From Alphaproteobacteria bacterium UBA3637 (GTDB lineage Bacteria; Pseudomonadota; Alphaproteobacteria; CAAHEQ01; UBA3637): a stretch of 20,737 nt of DNA. The stretch covers positions 1-20,737 of the forward strand of contig DFKU01000028.1 in assembly GCA_002373615.1 (NCBI GenBank), in the 5' to 3' direction. How positions within the stretch are numbered: position 1 is the stretch's first letter; every line of letters starts with the position of its first letter. The translations under genes were made by a program, and so were the position numbers. Below the pieces are notes generated by a model. It was given only the letters and a program-made list of their open reading frames with translations, was not told the origin of the DNA and made no database searches. This document shows positions 1 through 7,461 of the stretch, piece after piece.

Positions 1-1
1 G

Positions 2-961
2 CCATCCATAGCAGAATTTACAAACAATGATCTTGGTTATGGAACATTCGTTTCAACCGTTTATGGTGAAAATGGAACAGATTCCTGGGACGCCAGTACG
101 GATAAAAAGTTTGTTTTATCCATCACAGGTGTTTCAGAGGCTGTTTGTAATCAAATGAAAAACGCCAAAGGTGGTGTGATTAAAGATTTTAAACCAGATA
201 CCTGTGCTTCAGGTAATGGTAATAATGTCAAATTGACCTATAATAATGATATGAGCACAGGGGATTTACCAAGTAATACTGGAGCAACAACAGTTTGCAG
301 TGGTCATGGCTATAAGAACAGCAGTGACGATTGTGTCTGTGATCCGGGCTATAGCGATACAAATTGCGCCACAGCAGCATGCACCACAGGCACATACTGT
401 GGTTCAGGGGCCACAAAAGAATGTTGTGCAACGGATGAAGTCTGTACGACCAGTGGAGATGTCGCTGGAACATGTGTGGCAAAAGGGGGCAATATTGCCT
501 GTACCACGAACGCCAGTTGTAATGATAGTACAAAGTATTGTAAATTGACTGGCAAATATCAAAACGGTTGCGCGGAGATTACCGGTGGTACGTGTGAAAC
601 ATTGGATGATGGCCGAGAGACGACCTATACAGATCCAAACGATACGACAAAAACAAAGACGTTTTTGGTGAGTTCAGACTATCTGAGTTGGTGGGCGGCG
701 GACAATTGGTGCAAGGCGCATGACATGAAGTTGGTAAGCTATAACACCGCGAACAGCTTGTTTGATTGCGATAAGGATAATAATTCATGTACATGGAGCA
801 AGTTCACAACCAGCGGTAATTGGAGTAATGGAACTCTGCCTGATTATTATTGGACAGCGGAAAGTTATGATTCCTGCTACGCGTGGGTCGTTGACGTCGA
901 CTACGAGGGCTTCGGCAACGGCCTTCGCAACGGCGGCGGCTCCTCCGCTTTGTGTGAGTAA
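2..961 (+). CDS. Pseudopilin-family surface protein, 5' end outside the window, C-type-lectin-like C-terminus
   Basis: The frame is open from base 2, so this is the 3' part of a larger gene; the first internal ATG (155) is not a credible start. The visible N-terminal part (IAEF..., FVLSITGVSEAVC, then a YNNDMST segment) parallels the bodies of the two complete pseudopilins in this window (IGEF..., FTLTF..., TFNADLST), so it is probably a paralogue whose prepilin signal lies upstream. One EGF-like Cys unit (CSGHGY...CVCDPGY) and a Cys-rich stretch follow. The last ~110 residues (SWWAADNWCKAHDMKLVS, YYWTAES, SALCE) resemble a C-type-lectin or FGE-like fold. The last 30 codons (872-961) differ sharply in base composition and are listed separately. 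Probably secreted or anchored on the cell surface. Family membership is fairly secure; the fold is inferred from motif pattern. Confidence 0.8.
   Translation, partial: PSIAEFTNNDLGYGTFVSTVYGENGTDSWDASTDKKFVLSITGVSEAVCNQMKNAKGGVIKDFKPDTCASGNGNNVKLTYNNDMSTGDLPSNTGATTVCSGHGYKNSSDDCVCDPGYSDTNCATAACTTGTYCGSGATKECCATDEVCTTSGDVAGTCVAKGGNIACTTNASCNDSTKYCKLTGKYQNGCAEITGGTCETLDDGRETTYTDPNDTTKTKTFLVSSDYLSWWAADNWCKAHDMKLVSYNTANSLFDCDKDNNSCTWSKFTTSGNWSNGTLPDYYWTAESYDSCYAWVVDVDYEGFGNGLRNGGGSSALCE
872..961 (+). other. Candidate diversity-generating retroelement variable region (VR)
   Basis: The final 30 codons of the first gene are strongly GC-rich, and 20 of 30 end in C (GTC, GAC, TAC, GGC, TTC, AAC, CGC, TCC), whereas the preceding codons mostly end in A, T or G. 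The peptide (YAWVVDVDYEGFGNGLRN, then GGGSSALCE) sits at the extreme C-terminus of a C-type-lectin-like domain. That is where DGR variable regions lie, and NNC codons are what adenine mutagenesis of AAC or TAC template codons yields. No template repeat or reverse transcriptase is visible in this window, so a DGR would have to act from elsewhere. Inference from composition and position. Confidence 0.5.
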
Positions 962-999
962 GTAGCCCGCATTTCAATTGGCTTTGGCCGAAAAAATAT

Positions 1000-1026
1000 C
1001 CCCGCCTCCCGCGGGGAATTTTCTTA
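1000..1026 (+). terminator. Intrinsic terminator after the first gene
   Basis: CCCCGC (1000-1005), loop CTCCC, GCGGGG (1011-1016), followed by AATTTTCTT. It lies 38 bp after the stop of the lectin-like gene and is a plausible terminator. If the gene is a DGR target, this GC hairpin just after the variable region could alternatively be the kind of structure known to follow some VRs. Confidence 0.7.
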
Positions 1027-1053
1027 TCCTTTTTTACTTTCCCAAAAAGCCTA

Positions 1054-1082
1054 TTGCTTTTTTACACAAAGAAAAGTAAACT
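1054..1082 (+). promoter_or_regulatory. Putative sigma70 promoter for the solute-binding protein gene
   Basis: -35 TTGCTT (1054-1059), 17-bp spacer, -10 TAAACT (1077-1082), about 20 bp before the ATG at 1103. Pattern match only. Confidence 0.5.
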
Positions 1083-1102
1083 AAATAAAAAAAGGAGGCT
1101 TT

Positions 1103-2038
1103 ATGAAAATCTTAAAAATAGCTTTGGGACTGACTTTTTTAACAATCACAGGAATTACCTTTGCCCAATCCGTTGTGGATGTCACAGAACCAGAAAAGCC
1201 AATTATCACTGATATCAAAGCCAAAGGGTGTGGCTATTCCAGACCTTTAATTGTTGCCGGCATGATTGGGAATCCCCCCTTTGGTTGGGTGGAAAGGCAT
1301 GACGAACGTCCTGCGAAAGATTTGGAAAGCTATGGATTGGGACGTTTGGTTTTGGATAAATTACAAGAAAAAATGGGATTTTCCTATGTGAGTACGGGAT
1401 TTTTATCCTATAGTAAAGCTATTGCTGCCTTAAAACGTGGGGACATTGATTTATTGTTGGCGGCCTATTATCGCCCTCAAGATTTAGGACGAGGAACAGA
1501 AATTGTGACCCCCGGTTATTTTAAAAACATGTTTACTGTTTATTTTAAAAAAGGAAATGAAATGCCTGTTACTTCTTTCACAGATTTGGAAGGATGGAAA
1601 GGAATTATCAGACGTGAAGAACACATCTACCCTTTAATTTATCAAAAATTACCCAAAGGAATTGATCTAAAACAAATTTCCACAGCCAAAAAAGCTTTTG
1701 AGATGCTGATGAGTGGTGAGGCGGATTATTTGATTGGAAGCCCTTATGCGGTGGAAGCGGAGCTCAGACGCTATAAATTAAATGACGATATAGTTTCTGC
1801 CGATCAAGCTTTTTTGGATTCAAACTTGTTTTTTGTTTTTACCAGAAATTCGGATTGCTGGAAATTGAAAGAAAAATTTTCAGAAACTCTTCAAGAGGAT
1901 GATTTTTCCCGTGTAAAAATTGAAGAAATGGCTCATCAATTAATCGATACATGGGGCGAAAAATTTCGTGATGAACCAGGCTTAATTGAAGAAGATGAAC
2001 CTTCCTTTTCAAAGGAAATTGAACCATTTAAAAATTAA
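1103..2038 (+). CDS. Periplasmic solute-binding protein (SBP family 3-like)
   Basis: 311 aa. A clear Sec signal peptide (Lys-rich start, hydrophobic core to about residue 21, cleavage at TFA|QS) sends it to the periplasm. The mature chain has the amino-acid-type substrate-binding layout: an early strand with PLIVAGMIGNPPFGW, LGRLVLDKLQEKMGF, a GDIDLLLAAYY motif, TPGYFKN, and a second-lobe segment AFEMLMSGEADYLIG. The C-terminus is acidic and extended. The ATG at 1103 follows a strong AAAGGAGG Shine-Dalgarno. No ABC permease or ATPase is adjacent, so the ligand is unknown and it may serve an orphan transporter or a sensor. The stop overlaps by 4 bp, tail to tail, with the M23 peptidase gene on the other strand. 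Family call is good; substrate unknown. Confidence 0.85.
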   Translation: MKILKIALGLTFLTITGITFAQSVVDVTEPEKPIITDIKAKGCGYSRPLIVAGMIGNPPFGWVERHDERPAKDLESYGLGRLVLDKLQEKMGFSYVSTGFLSYSKAIAALKRGDIDLLLAAYYRPQDLGRGTEIVTPGYFKNMFTVYFKKGNEMPVTSFTDLEGWKGIIRREEHIYPLIYQKLPKGIDLKQISTAKKAFEMLMSGEADYLIGSPYAVEAELRRYKLNDDIVSADQAFLDSNLFFVFTRNSDCWKLKEKFSETLQEDDFSRVKIEEMAHQLIDTWGEKFRDEPGLIEEDEPSFSKEIEPFKN

Positions 2039-3501
2039 AAAGGTTTCGGCATCGGAACAGGTGGAATTTTACCCGCCAAGTGTTGTTTAAAATCCGGATG
2101 GATGGTTTCTGCCCAGCTTTGAAATTGTTCTAAGGCAAAGCCAATCAATTGATTTCCTTGAATCACATTATTTCCATGGGGGGCTACTGCTTGTTTATTT
2201 TTCAAAACCTCAAAATGTAAATGAGGCCCGGTCGAACGTCCCGTTGATCCCACATAACCGATGACTTCCCCACGTTTCACATAAGAGCCTACCTTTAGGT
2301 CTTTGCGATACCCATTCATATGAGCATAAGCCGTTTTCCATCCGCCTGCATGCACAATGCTGATATATTTTCCATATCCCCCTTTACGACCCAACAAATC
2401 TATTTTCCCATCTGCCGCTGCAACAATAGGGGTATTCATAGGCGCAGCCAAATCAACGCCTTTATGAAAAATTTTATATCTTAAGATTGGGTGAAAACGA
2501 ACACCAAAGGGCGAAGAAACACGTGACTTTCCCTTTAGGGGACGCTTCATTATTTGTTTGCTGACACTACGCCCTTTGGCATCATAAAATCCACTTGTGC
2601 CGTTTTTGGGGGTATAGGCATACTTATGAAGTTCTGTTTTTCCATTGGATAACCCAACATAAACCAATTGCTTAGAACCGATTTCCAAACCACCTTCTGT
2701 TTCTTTGTATTCAGCGATGATGTCAAATGTTGCAGCTGATTTAATATCTGTCGAAAAATCAATTTCACCGTCTAATGCATTGATAATTTGGCTGACTAAA
2801 TTTTCCGGCACCCCAGCTTTTTGCGCGGAACCGGAAAAGGTTCGGTCCACAGATCCTTCCCAACGGATTGTTTTTGTTTCCACCCGTCCTGTATGGGAAA
2901 AAGGTGTCCATGTACCATCACTTTCTTTTAAAACAGAAACGGTTTCTCCTTCCTTGATGGCCAAAGAAAGACCAACCAAAGAGCCCTTTTCTTTAAACAA
3001 CATCATATTCATGCCCGGCTTTAAACTTTTTAAATTAATCAATAGTTCCAAAGATTCCACAATATCCATACGTTCTCCCGTTGGAACTTTTTCTTGACTT
3101 AAAACAGAAATCAAACTTTCCCCTTTTTGCAGAGAACGCATTTCCATATCCAATTCGCCCAATTGAACCCGTTTTTCCAATTCATTCAAAGAAACATGGA
3201 GTTCCTTTTCGACGGGTACGTTATCCAAGTCTTCATGAACATCTTCTTCTTCTGTAATAGAAGTGGGTTCGTCTTCTGATTGTTCCTCTGATATTTCTGT
3301 GTCCGGTTCAATGCCTGTTGGTATCTTTTTAAAAGAACATTTCATCAAGATCGGAAAAGTCACAATACATAAAAGCAACATCAAAGCCATGGAAATGTCT
3401 AGTTGTTTATGCAAATGCCACAATCCCAAACGCCGATACGCCTGTCGATGAAGAAATCGAGTTCCACGCGTTGCTTTTTGTAGTGTTTCTTTTATTTTCA
3501 T
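2035..3501 (-). CDS. M23 family murein endopeptidase with membrane anchor
   Basis: 488 aa. A basic N-terminus is followed by one transmembrane segment (about 37-54), then an acidic linker (62-98), an OapA/LysM-like region (about 110-300) and a C-terminal M23 (LytM) domain. Zn-ligand and catalytic motifs are intact: HKGVD with H346 and D350, H394 in AYAHMN, and HLHF at 427-430. Such proteins cleave peptidoglycan cross-links in the periplasm during wall growth or division (compare MepM/YebA). An excellent promoter (TTGACT, 17 bp, TATGAT) puts the predicted transcription start on the A of the ATG at 3501, and there is no Shine-Dalgarno, so the message may be leaderless. It converges on the solute-binding gene and diverges from lpxC. 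Confidence 0.92.
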   Translation of the reverse strand: MKIKETLQKATRGTRFLHRQAYRRLGLWHLHKQLDISMALMLLLCIVTFPILMKCSFKKIPTGIEPDTEISEEQSEDEPTSITEEEDVHEDLDNVPVEKELHVSLNELEKRVQLGELDMEMRSLQKGESLISVLSQEKVPTGERMDIVESLELLINLKSLKPGMNMMLFKEKGSLVGLSLAIKEGETVSVLKESDGTWTPFSHTGRVETKTIRWEGSVDRTFSGSAQKAGVPENLVSQIINALDGEIDFSTDIKSAATFDIIAEYKETEGGLEIGSKQLVYVGLSNGKTELHKYAYTPKNGTSGFYDAKGRSVSKQIMKRPLKGKSRVSSPFGVRFHPILRYKIFHKGVDLAAPMNTPIVAAADGKIDLLGRKGGYGKYISIVHAGGWKTAYAHMNGYRKDLKVGSYVKRGEVIGYVGSTGRSTGPHLHFEVLKNKQAVAPHGNNVIQGNQLIGFALEQFQSWAETIHPDFKQHLAGKIPPVPMPKPF

Positions 3502-3507
3502 AAGGCT

Positions 3508-3536
3508 ATCATAAAAAATTATTTTTATAAAGTCAA
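3508..3536 (-). promoter_or_regulatory. Sigma70 promoter of the M23 peptidase gene
   Basis: On the minus strand, -35 TTGACT (3531-3536), 17-bp spacer, -10 TATGAT (3508-3513). The seventh base after the -10 is the A of the ATG (3501), which suggests leaderless transcription. Confidence 0.65.
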
Positions 3537-3580
3537 ACGAATTTTTTTCTATCTTTTAGAACAGGGAATATAAAAAAATC

Positions 3581-3609
3581 TTGCTAAAAAATAAAAAACA
3601 TACTAGTAT
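3581..3609 (+). promoter_or_regulatory. Putative sigma70 promoter of lpxC
   Basis: -35 TTGCTA (3581-3586), 17-bp spacer, -10 TAGTAT (3604-3609). The TTG at 3581 is in frame with lpxC and could be mistaken for a start codon, but it fits better as the -35 box. Confidence 0.55.
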
Positions 3610-3637
3610 AACCCCCAGTCAAAAAAGGAGTATGAAA

Positions 3638-4534
3638 ATGTCAGAAATATATAAACATTCAGAAAAAACCTTAAAAAATGAAATTCCTTGCGTTGGTGTC
3701 GGTTTGCATCGCGGTCAAAAAACAACCATGATTTTAAAGCCTGCACCCGTCGGAACAGGAATCGTTTTTGTCAGATCCGATATCACTGATAAAAATAATA
3801 TTATTCCAGCCACCTATTTAAATGTGGTGGATACCCGTTTAAACACCTGTATTGGCAATAAGGCAGGAGCGGTTGTATCTACCATTGAACATTTTATGGG
3901 GGCCTTACACGCCTTAGGTGTTTCCAACTTGCGTGTGGAATTGGATGGGCCGGAAGTCCCCTTGATGGATGGTTCTGCCCAAGATTTTGTGACTTTGATT
4001 GAATGTGCGGGATTACAGGAACAAGATGCTCCCCAAAAGGTTTTGCGTATTTTAAAGCCGATTAAGGTAGTGGAAGGCGATGCATATGTAGAATTAAAAC
4101 CTGCCGCAAAAGGCCTGAAAATGTCCTTTATGATTGACTTTCCGCAAAGTTCTGTCATTGGACGCCAAGAGGAAAATTTGGATTTAACGGCTGAAAATTT
4201 CAAAAAATTGGTGGCACGTTCCCGCACTTTTGGTTTTGTGGCAGATGTGGAAAAATTGCGTGCGATGGGATTGGCGCGTGGGGCCACTTTGGACAATGTG
4301 ATTGCCATTGAAAAAGACGGCGTCATGAATCCGGAAGGATTACGCGATCCGCATGAATTTGTGGCACATAAACTCTTGGATGCTGTCGGGGATTTGTATC
4401 AATTGGGAATGCCCGTCATCGGGACTTTCCATGGGGAAAAGTCTGGGCACCGTCATGTCAACCAGTTATTAAGGGAATTGATGGCTGACCACAGCGCTTA
4501 CGAAATTGTGACGCTTGACGAAGTGGAAAAATAA
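3638..4534 (+). CDS. lpxC: UDP-3-O-acyl-N-acetylglucosamine deacetylase (LpxC)
   Basis: Catalyses the committed Zn-dependent deacetylation step of lipid A synthesis in the cytoplasm, and so marks an outer-membrane organism. 298 aa from the chosen start (E. coli about 305). Zn ligands and catalytic residues are visible: E84-H85 in STIEH, H244 and D248 in AHKLLDAVGDL, and H271 in SGHRHVNQ; the PLMDGSA motif is also present. I chose ATG 3638 because AAGGAG ends at 3630, giving 7-nt spacing. ATG 3632 is too close to it, and the in-frame TTG at 3581 overlaps a -35 box. It stands alone here, not beside ftsZ as in some proteobacteria. Very secure. Confidence 0.97.
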   Translation: MSEIYKHSEKTLKNEIPCVGVGLHRGQKTTMILKPAPVGTGIVFVRSDITDKNNIIPATYLNVVDTRLNTCIGNKAGAVVSTIEHFMGALHALGVSNLRVELDGPEVPLMDGSAQDFVTLIECAGLQEQDAPQKVLRILKPIKVVEGDAYVELKPAAKGLKMSFMIDFPQSSVIGRQEENLDLTAENFKKLVARSRTFGFVADVEKLRAMGLARGATLDNVIAIEKDGVMNPEGLRDPHEFVAHKLLDAVGDLYQLGMPVIGTFHGEKSGHRHVNQLLRELMADHSAYEIVTLDEVEK

Positions 4535-4548
4535 ACTTTTTGAACGAT

Positions 4549-4584
4549 AAAAAGGGGGATTTTGCCTTTACCCATAAATCCCCC
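4549..4584 (-). terminator. Intrinsic terminator downstream of the 4665-5393 pseudopilin
   Basis: Nine-base inverted repeat GGGGGATTT (4554-4562) and AAATCCCCC (4576-4584). Read on the minus strand it is followed by TTTTT, the classical layout for that strand. It may also stall lpxC transcripts coming the other way, though no T tract follows on the plus strand. Confidence 0.75.
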
Positions 4585-4664
4585 GACCAACTGCAGGAAT
4601 TGTTAAAGAGGTTTTTATAAAATACCCTGATCAATGTGGGGATCTTATAAATTACCAAGAATAT

Positions 4665-5393
4665 TCATAACCCCTTACTACATTTTTCAAGTTGTGAGTC
4701 CCATACGTTTCTTCCATCCCCACAACAACATCCCGGGATGCTGGTCTCATCTCCACCACTTGGGCCTAAGCATGCATATGCATAATCCATAGAACATTGA
4801 TTACAAGTTCCATGTCCATCACAAGCGCTGCTTCCTGTCTCACTACATATTGTTCCTTTGGCTGCATAAGTATATTGGGGTTCTCCATTGTTGTTAGTGC
4901 AGGCTGTTGTACAGGTTGTGGCTGTAAATCCTGCACATGGATCCACTTGCTGTTCCTGTTGTTGATTGTTGGAACCGCTTCCTCCAGTTAAACCACTTCT
5001 TTCGGATAAATCGTTGTTAAAGGTAAAAGTTAAAGCGCCATTTTTATCAGAACCGATAGTGGCATTTTTGAATCCCATATTTTCAATTCTGGAACGCACT
5101 TTTTCATCCACATTGCTTAAAGTTAACACCAGTTTATCCGTGTCACTACCCACAGTAATGGCACTATCTAAACCGTTGACACTTAAAGTGGCTGATGGAT
5201 TGGCCAAACGTTGCGCAGATAGCATAACTGCCGCCCGCATTGCGCGGTTAACGGCTTCATTGGCACGGTGTTGATTCATCGCTGTATTATAACCGGCAAT
5301 GCCCGCGACACTCAAGACGCCCATTACTGCCAACACTCCCAACATTTCCACCATTGAACGCCCTTGTTCATATTTTAATAAATTAGTTTTCAT
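4665..5393 (-). CDS. Type IV pseudopilin-like secreted protein
   Basis: 242 aa. The short leader MKTNLLKYEQG is followed by RSMVEMLGVLAVMGVLSVAG: a prepilin-peptidase-type signal with G11 at -1, Glu at +5 (E16) and a long hydrophobic helix. The residue at +1 is Arg instead of the usual Phe or Met. The body ends in a TFTFNNDLSE strand, then a Gln/Ser linker and a Cys-rich tail (16 Cys or so) with a CDGHGTC EGF-like unit and CCCG. Start ATG 5391-5393 has a GGAG upstream. It is a single gene with its own promoter, structured leader and terminator; no pilus assembly genes are nearby. Probably exported through a type II secretion or type IV pilus-like system encoded elsewhere. Exact role unknown. 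Confidence 0.85.
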   Translation of the reverse strand: MKTNLLKYEQGRSMVEMLGVLAVMGVLSVAGIAGYNTAMNQHRANEAVNRAMRAAVMLSAQRLANPSATLSVNGLDSAITVGSDTDKLVLTLSNVDEKVRSRIENMGFKNATIGSDKNGALTFTFNNDLSERSGLTGGSGSNNQQQEQQVDPCAGFTATTCTTACTNNNGEPQYTYAAKGTICSETGSSACDGHGTCNQCSMDYAYACLGPSGGDETSIPGCCCGDGRNVWDSQLEKCSKGL

Positions 5394-5417
5394 AAAATTA
5401 CTCCAATTTTTTATTGT

Positions 5418-5443
5418 TTAAACACCACCTGAATTCCAGGTGG
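5418..5443 (-). terminator. Attenuator-type terminator of leader copy A
   Basis: CCACCTG (5425-5431), 5-nt loop, CAGGTGG (5437-5443); on the minus strand it is followed by TGTTT. It stands between the leader and the pseudopilin ATG, and the same sequence recurs at 20625-20648. Confidence 0.75.
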
Positions 5444-5678
5444 CCGGAGAGTTCACAATCAAATCGCATAAAATGATTCCGATGGTCTTTGGGTTAAACC
5501 CTGAACATACACCAAAGGCTCCCCGACCAATGTCGGGAATCATCAGGGTGAGTCAATCTGATTGGGATTTTTAACACATACACCATTTGGGGTAGGTGCT
5601 TCTCACCCTATGCGATTGAGTCTGTGACAACTCTCTTGCACCTTTTCAGGCACTCAGAATACAGGTTACCCCGTATTC
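5419..5678 (-). ncRNA. Structured leader RNA ending in a terminator, upstream of a pseudopilin (copy A)
   Basis: About 260 nt on the minus strand from the predicted start (5678) to the terminator U tract. Elements in RNA order: 5' hairpin GAATAC...GTATTC (10-nt loop); GTGCCT-GAAA-AGGTGC hairpin with a GNRA loop; long-range closing helices GAGAGTT:AACTCTC, CACA:TGTG and AATCGCAT:ATGCGATT; inner helix GGGTGAG:CTCACCC; hairpin CCCGAC:GTCGGG; hairpin GGGTT:AACCC; finally the CCACCTG-GAATT-CAGGTGG terminator. Copy B at 20385-20648 conserves sequence in loops and junctions and changes helices in a compensating way. The pseudopilin ATG lies about 25 nt after the U-rich end, so transcription attenuation is likely. 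Not a family I recognise; in particular the c-di-GMP-I core is not visible. Confidence 0.7.
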
Positions 5679-5684
5679 AAATAC

Positions 5685-5713
5685 ATTGTAAATAAAATTT
5701 TTATAAAAAACAA
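5685..5713 (-). promoter_or_regulatory. Sigma70 promoter of leader copy A
   Basis: Minus strand -35 TTGTTT (5708-5713), 17-bp spacer, -10 TACAAT (5685-5690). The seventh base downstream (5678) is where the first leader hairpin begins, the same geometry as at the other three RNAs. Confidence 0.6.
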
Positions 5714-5741
5714 GAGTTATTTTGGGAATTTTTTATTGAAC

Positions 5742-5765
5742 AAAAAAATCCCCTCTCCGGGGGAT
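5742..5765 (-). terminator. Intrinsic terminator of the peroxidase operon
   Basis: On the minus strand ATCCCC, loop, GGGGAT followed by TTTTTT, starting a few bases after the stop of the glutathione peroxidase gene. Confidence 0.8.
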
Positions 5766-5769
5766 ATTT

Positions 5770-6312
5770 TTAAATCAACTTTTGAATAGCTTTTTCCACA
5801 TCTGTCATGGGGGTGGTGGGTTCGAATCTTTTCACCACTTGTCCTGTGCGGTCCACCAAAAACTTGGTAAAATTCCATTTAATATCGGCTTTTTTATCCC
5901 ATTCGGGGTCCGCTTTTGCTAACATATCCGACAAAAGACCGGCCAACTTGTGTTTCCCAAATCCTTCAAAACCTTTTTGCTCCTTCAAATAAGTGTATAA
6001 AGGAAGCTCATCTTTCCCATTGACATCCGACTTTTTCATTTGTGGAAATTGCGTTTTGAAATGTAATTGACAAAATTGATGGACTTCCTCATCTGTCCCT
6101 GGGGTTTGATGCCCGAATTGATTGCAGGGAATATCCACAATTTCTAAACCTCTATCATGATATTTTTCATAAAGGCTTTCCAAATCCTTATACTGTGGCG
6201 TAAAACCACACCCCGTTGCCGTATTGACAATTAAAATCACTTTGCCTTTGAAATCCGCCAAGGGTAATTTTTCCCCATTTGGTTTTAAAACTGAATAATC
6301 GTAAATGTTCAT
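5770..6312 (-). CDS. Glutathione/thioredoxin peroxidase (Cys-GPx family)
   Basis: 180 aa, a full-length GPx. Reduces hydroperoxides in the cytoplasm or periplasm (no signal peptide is seen, so cytoplasm is likelier). The peroxidatic Cys is C35 in NTATGCGFTPQY, with Gln65 in PCNQFG and Trp146-Asn147 in KWNFTKFLVD completing the tetrad. C81 in FCQLHF is at the position of the resolving Cys of thioredoxin-dependent members. The ATG at 6312 is preceded by AAGGAGG. It lies 12 bp downstream of the metallophosphoesterase stop, so the two are probably co-transcribed. Family assignment is secure; the reductant (glutathione or thioredoxin) is not shown. Confidence 0.93.
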   Translation of the reverse strand: MNIYDYSVLKPNGEKLPLADFKGKVILIVNTATGCGFTPQYKDLESLYEKYHDRGLEIVDIPCNQFGHQTPGTDEEVHQFCQLHFKTQFPQMKKSDVNGKDELPLYTYLKEQKGFEGFGKHKLAGLLSDMLAKADPEWDKKADIKWNFTKFLVDRTGQVVKRFEPTTPMTDVEKAIQKLI

Positions 6313-6324
6313 TTTTCCTCCTTC

Positions 6325-7461
6325 TTATTTTTTATGGTGTTTGTTAGACTTAATATCAATAATCACGAACTCAGATTTTGTGCCTGTCTTGAATTGAATA
6401 GCCCAATCCGAAATACCTGAGGTCACAATAAAATGAGTATGATCACGCTTTTCTAATCCGTAGACCAAATCATTGGCTCCAATCCATTTACCCACCTGAT
6501 TAAAAGGAAACAGCTGTCCGCCATGCGTGTGGCCAGACAAAACCAAATCTGTTTTGGCCTCAGCTTCTTGGTTATATTCCACAGGTTGATGATCCAAAAC
6601 AATCATGAATTTATCCCGATCCAAAGATTCCACAAGATCATGGATAGAAGCGCGCTTTCCCCCCTGCTCCTTGACTTCGGAATAATCACGCCGTCCAATG
6701 ATATAAAAAGCGTTTTTTAAAAGAACACTTTCATCACGCAAAACAGTAATACCATTTTGGGTGAGTTCCTGAACCAATTCCTGTGCACTAAAGCCCCGAT
6801 GTGCAGAACCGTAATAGCCTTTATCGTGATTCCCAAAAACAAAGTAAATACCATGTTTTGTTTTTACTTTTCCCAGGGCACGGGTCGCCTGAATCATATC
6901 CTCACGTGTGGTGCCATCATCCACATAATCACCCACTACCACCAAGATATCTGGCTTTTGAGCTTGAATCATATCCAGATGCTTTTTCAGGCCATCCGCA
7001 TGAAAGGTTGTTCCCAAGTGCGAGTCGGCAAACATGGCAATCCTGAAATTCGGGACATCCTTTGAAGTGGTAACGGTATAGTTTTTTTGCCACACATGAT
7101 GATTTAAATACCACCCTAGAGATAGGGATAAAATGCTGACAAAAATAGCAACCCAACCTGCGTAATAATGCCCCAAATTAAAATGGAAAACTTTTTGAAT
7201 CAGGAAAAAGGTAAAATCACTAACAGCCCAAATCATTGCAAAGTACAGCGCACAAATAATAGCATTCACAAAATCCAAGCAAAGGGTGATAAGTCCCATA
7301 AAACCGATGATCGTCCATGAACTGATTAAAAAAGTTTTCATTTTTGTCCAGCTGGTCACAGTTGCAGCATCAAAAAAATATGGAATACGTGTTCCCAAAT
7401 AAAATAATGATAGCCCTAAAAAGGCAATCGCTACCCACATAATTACAACCCACATGATCAT
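6325..7461 (-). CDS. Membrane-anchored metallophosphoesterase (YkuE/YaeI-like)
   Basis: 378 aa. The N-terminal third holds about four transmembrane segments (roughly 3-24, 43-66, 68-90, 100-120). The rest is a calcineurin-type phosphoesterase with all five metal motifs: MFADSH (D146, H148), VVGDYVDD (D178), GNHD (210-213), DHQP (H291) and GHTHGG (H311, H313). Homologues of this architecture act on phospholipids such as UDP-diacylglucosamine-type or lipid-linked phosphates, but the substrate cannot be read here. Start ATG 7461 has AAAGGA upstream at good spacing; an AUG two codons on is an alternative. First gene of a two-gene operon with the peroxidase. Confidence 0.88.
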   Translation of the reverse strand: MIMWVVIMWVAIAFLGLSLFYLGTRIPYFFDAATVTSWTKMKTFLISSWTIIGFMGLITLCLDFVNAIICALYFAMIWAVSDFTFFLIQKVFHFNLGHYYAGWVAIFVSILSLSLGWYLNHHVWQKNYTVTTSKDVPNFRIAMFADSHLGTTFHADGLKKHLDMIQAQKPDILVVVGDYVDDGTTREDMIQATRALGKVKTKHGIYFVFGNHDKGYYGSAHRGFSAQELVQELTQNGITVLRDESVLLKNAFYIIGRRDYSEVKEQGGKRASIHDLVESLDRDKFMIVLDHQPVEYNQEAEAKTDLVLSGHTHGGQLFPFNQVGKWIGANDLVYGLEKRDHTHFIVTSGISDWAIQFKTGTKSEFVIIDIKSNKHHKK

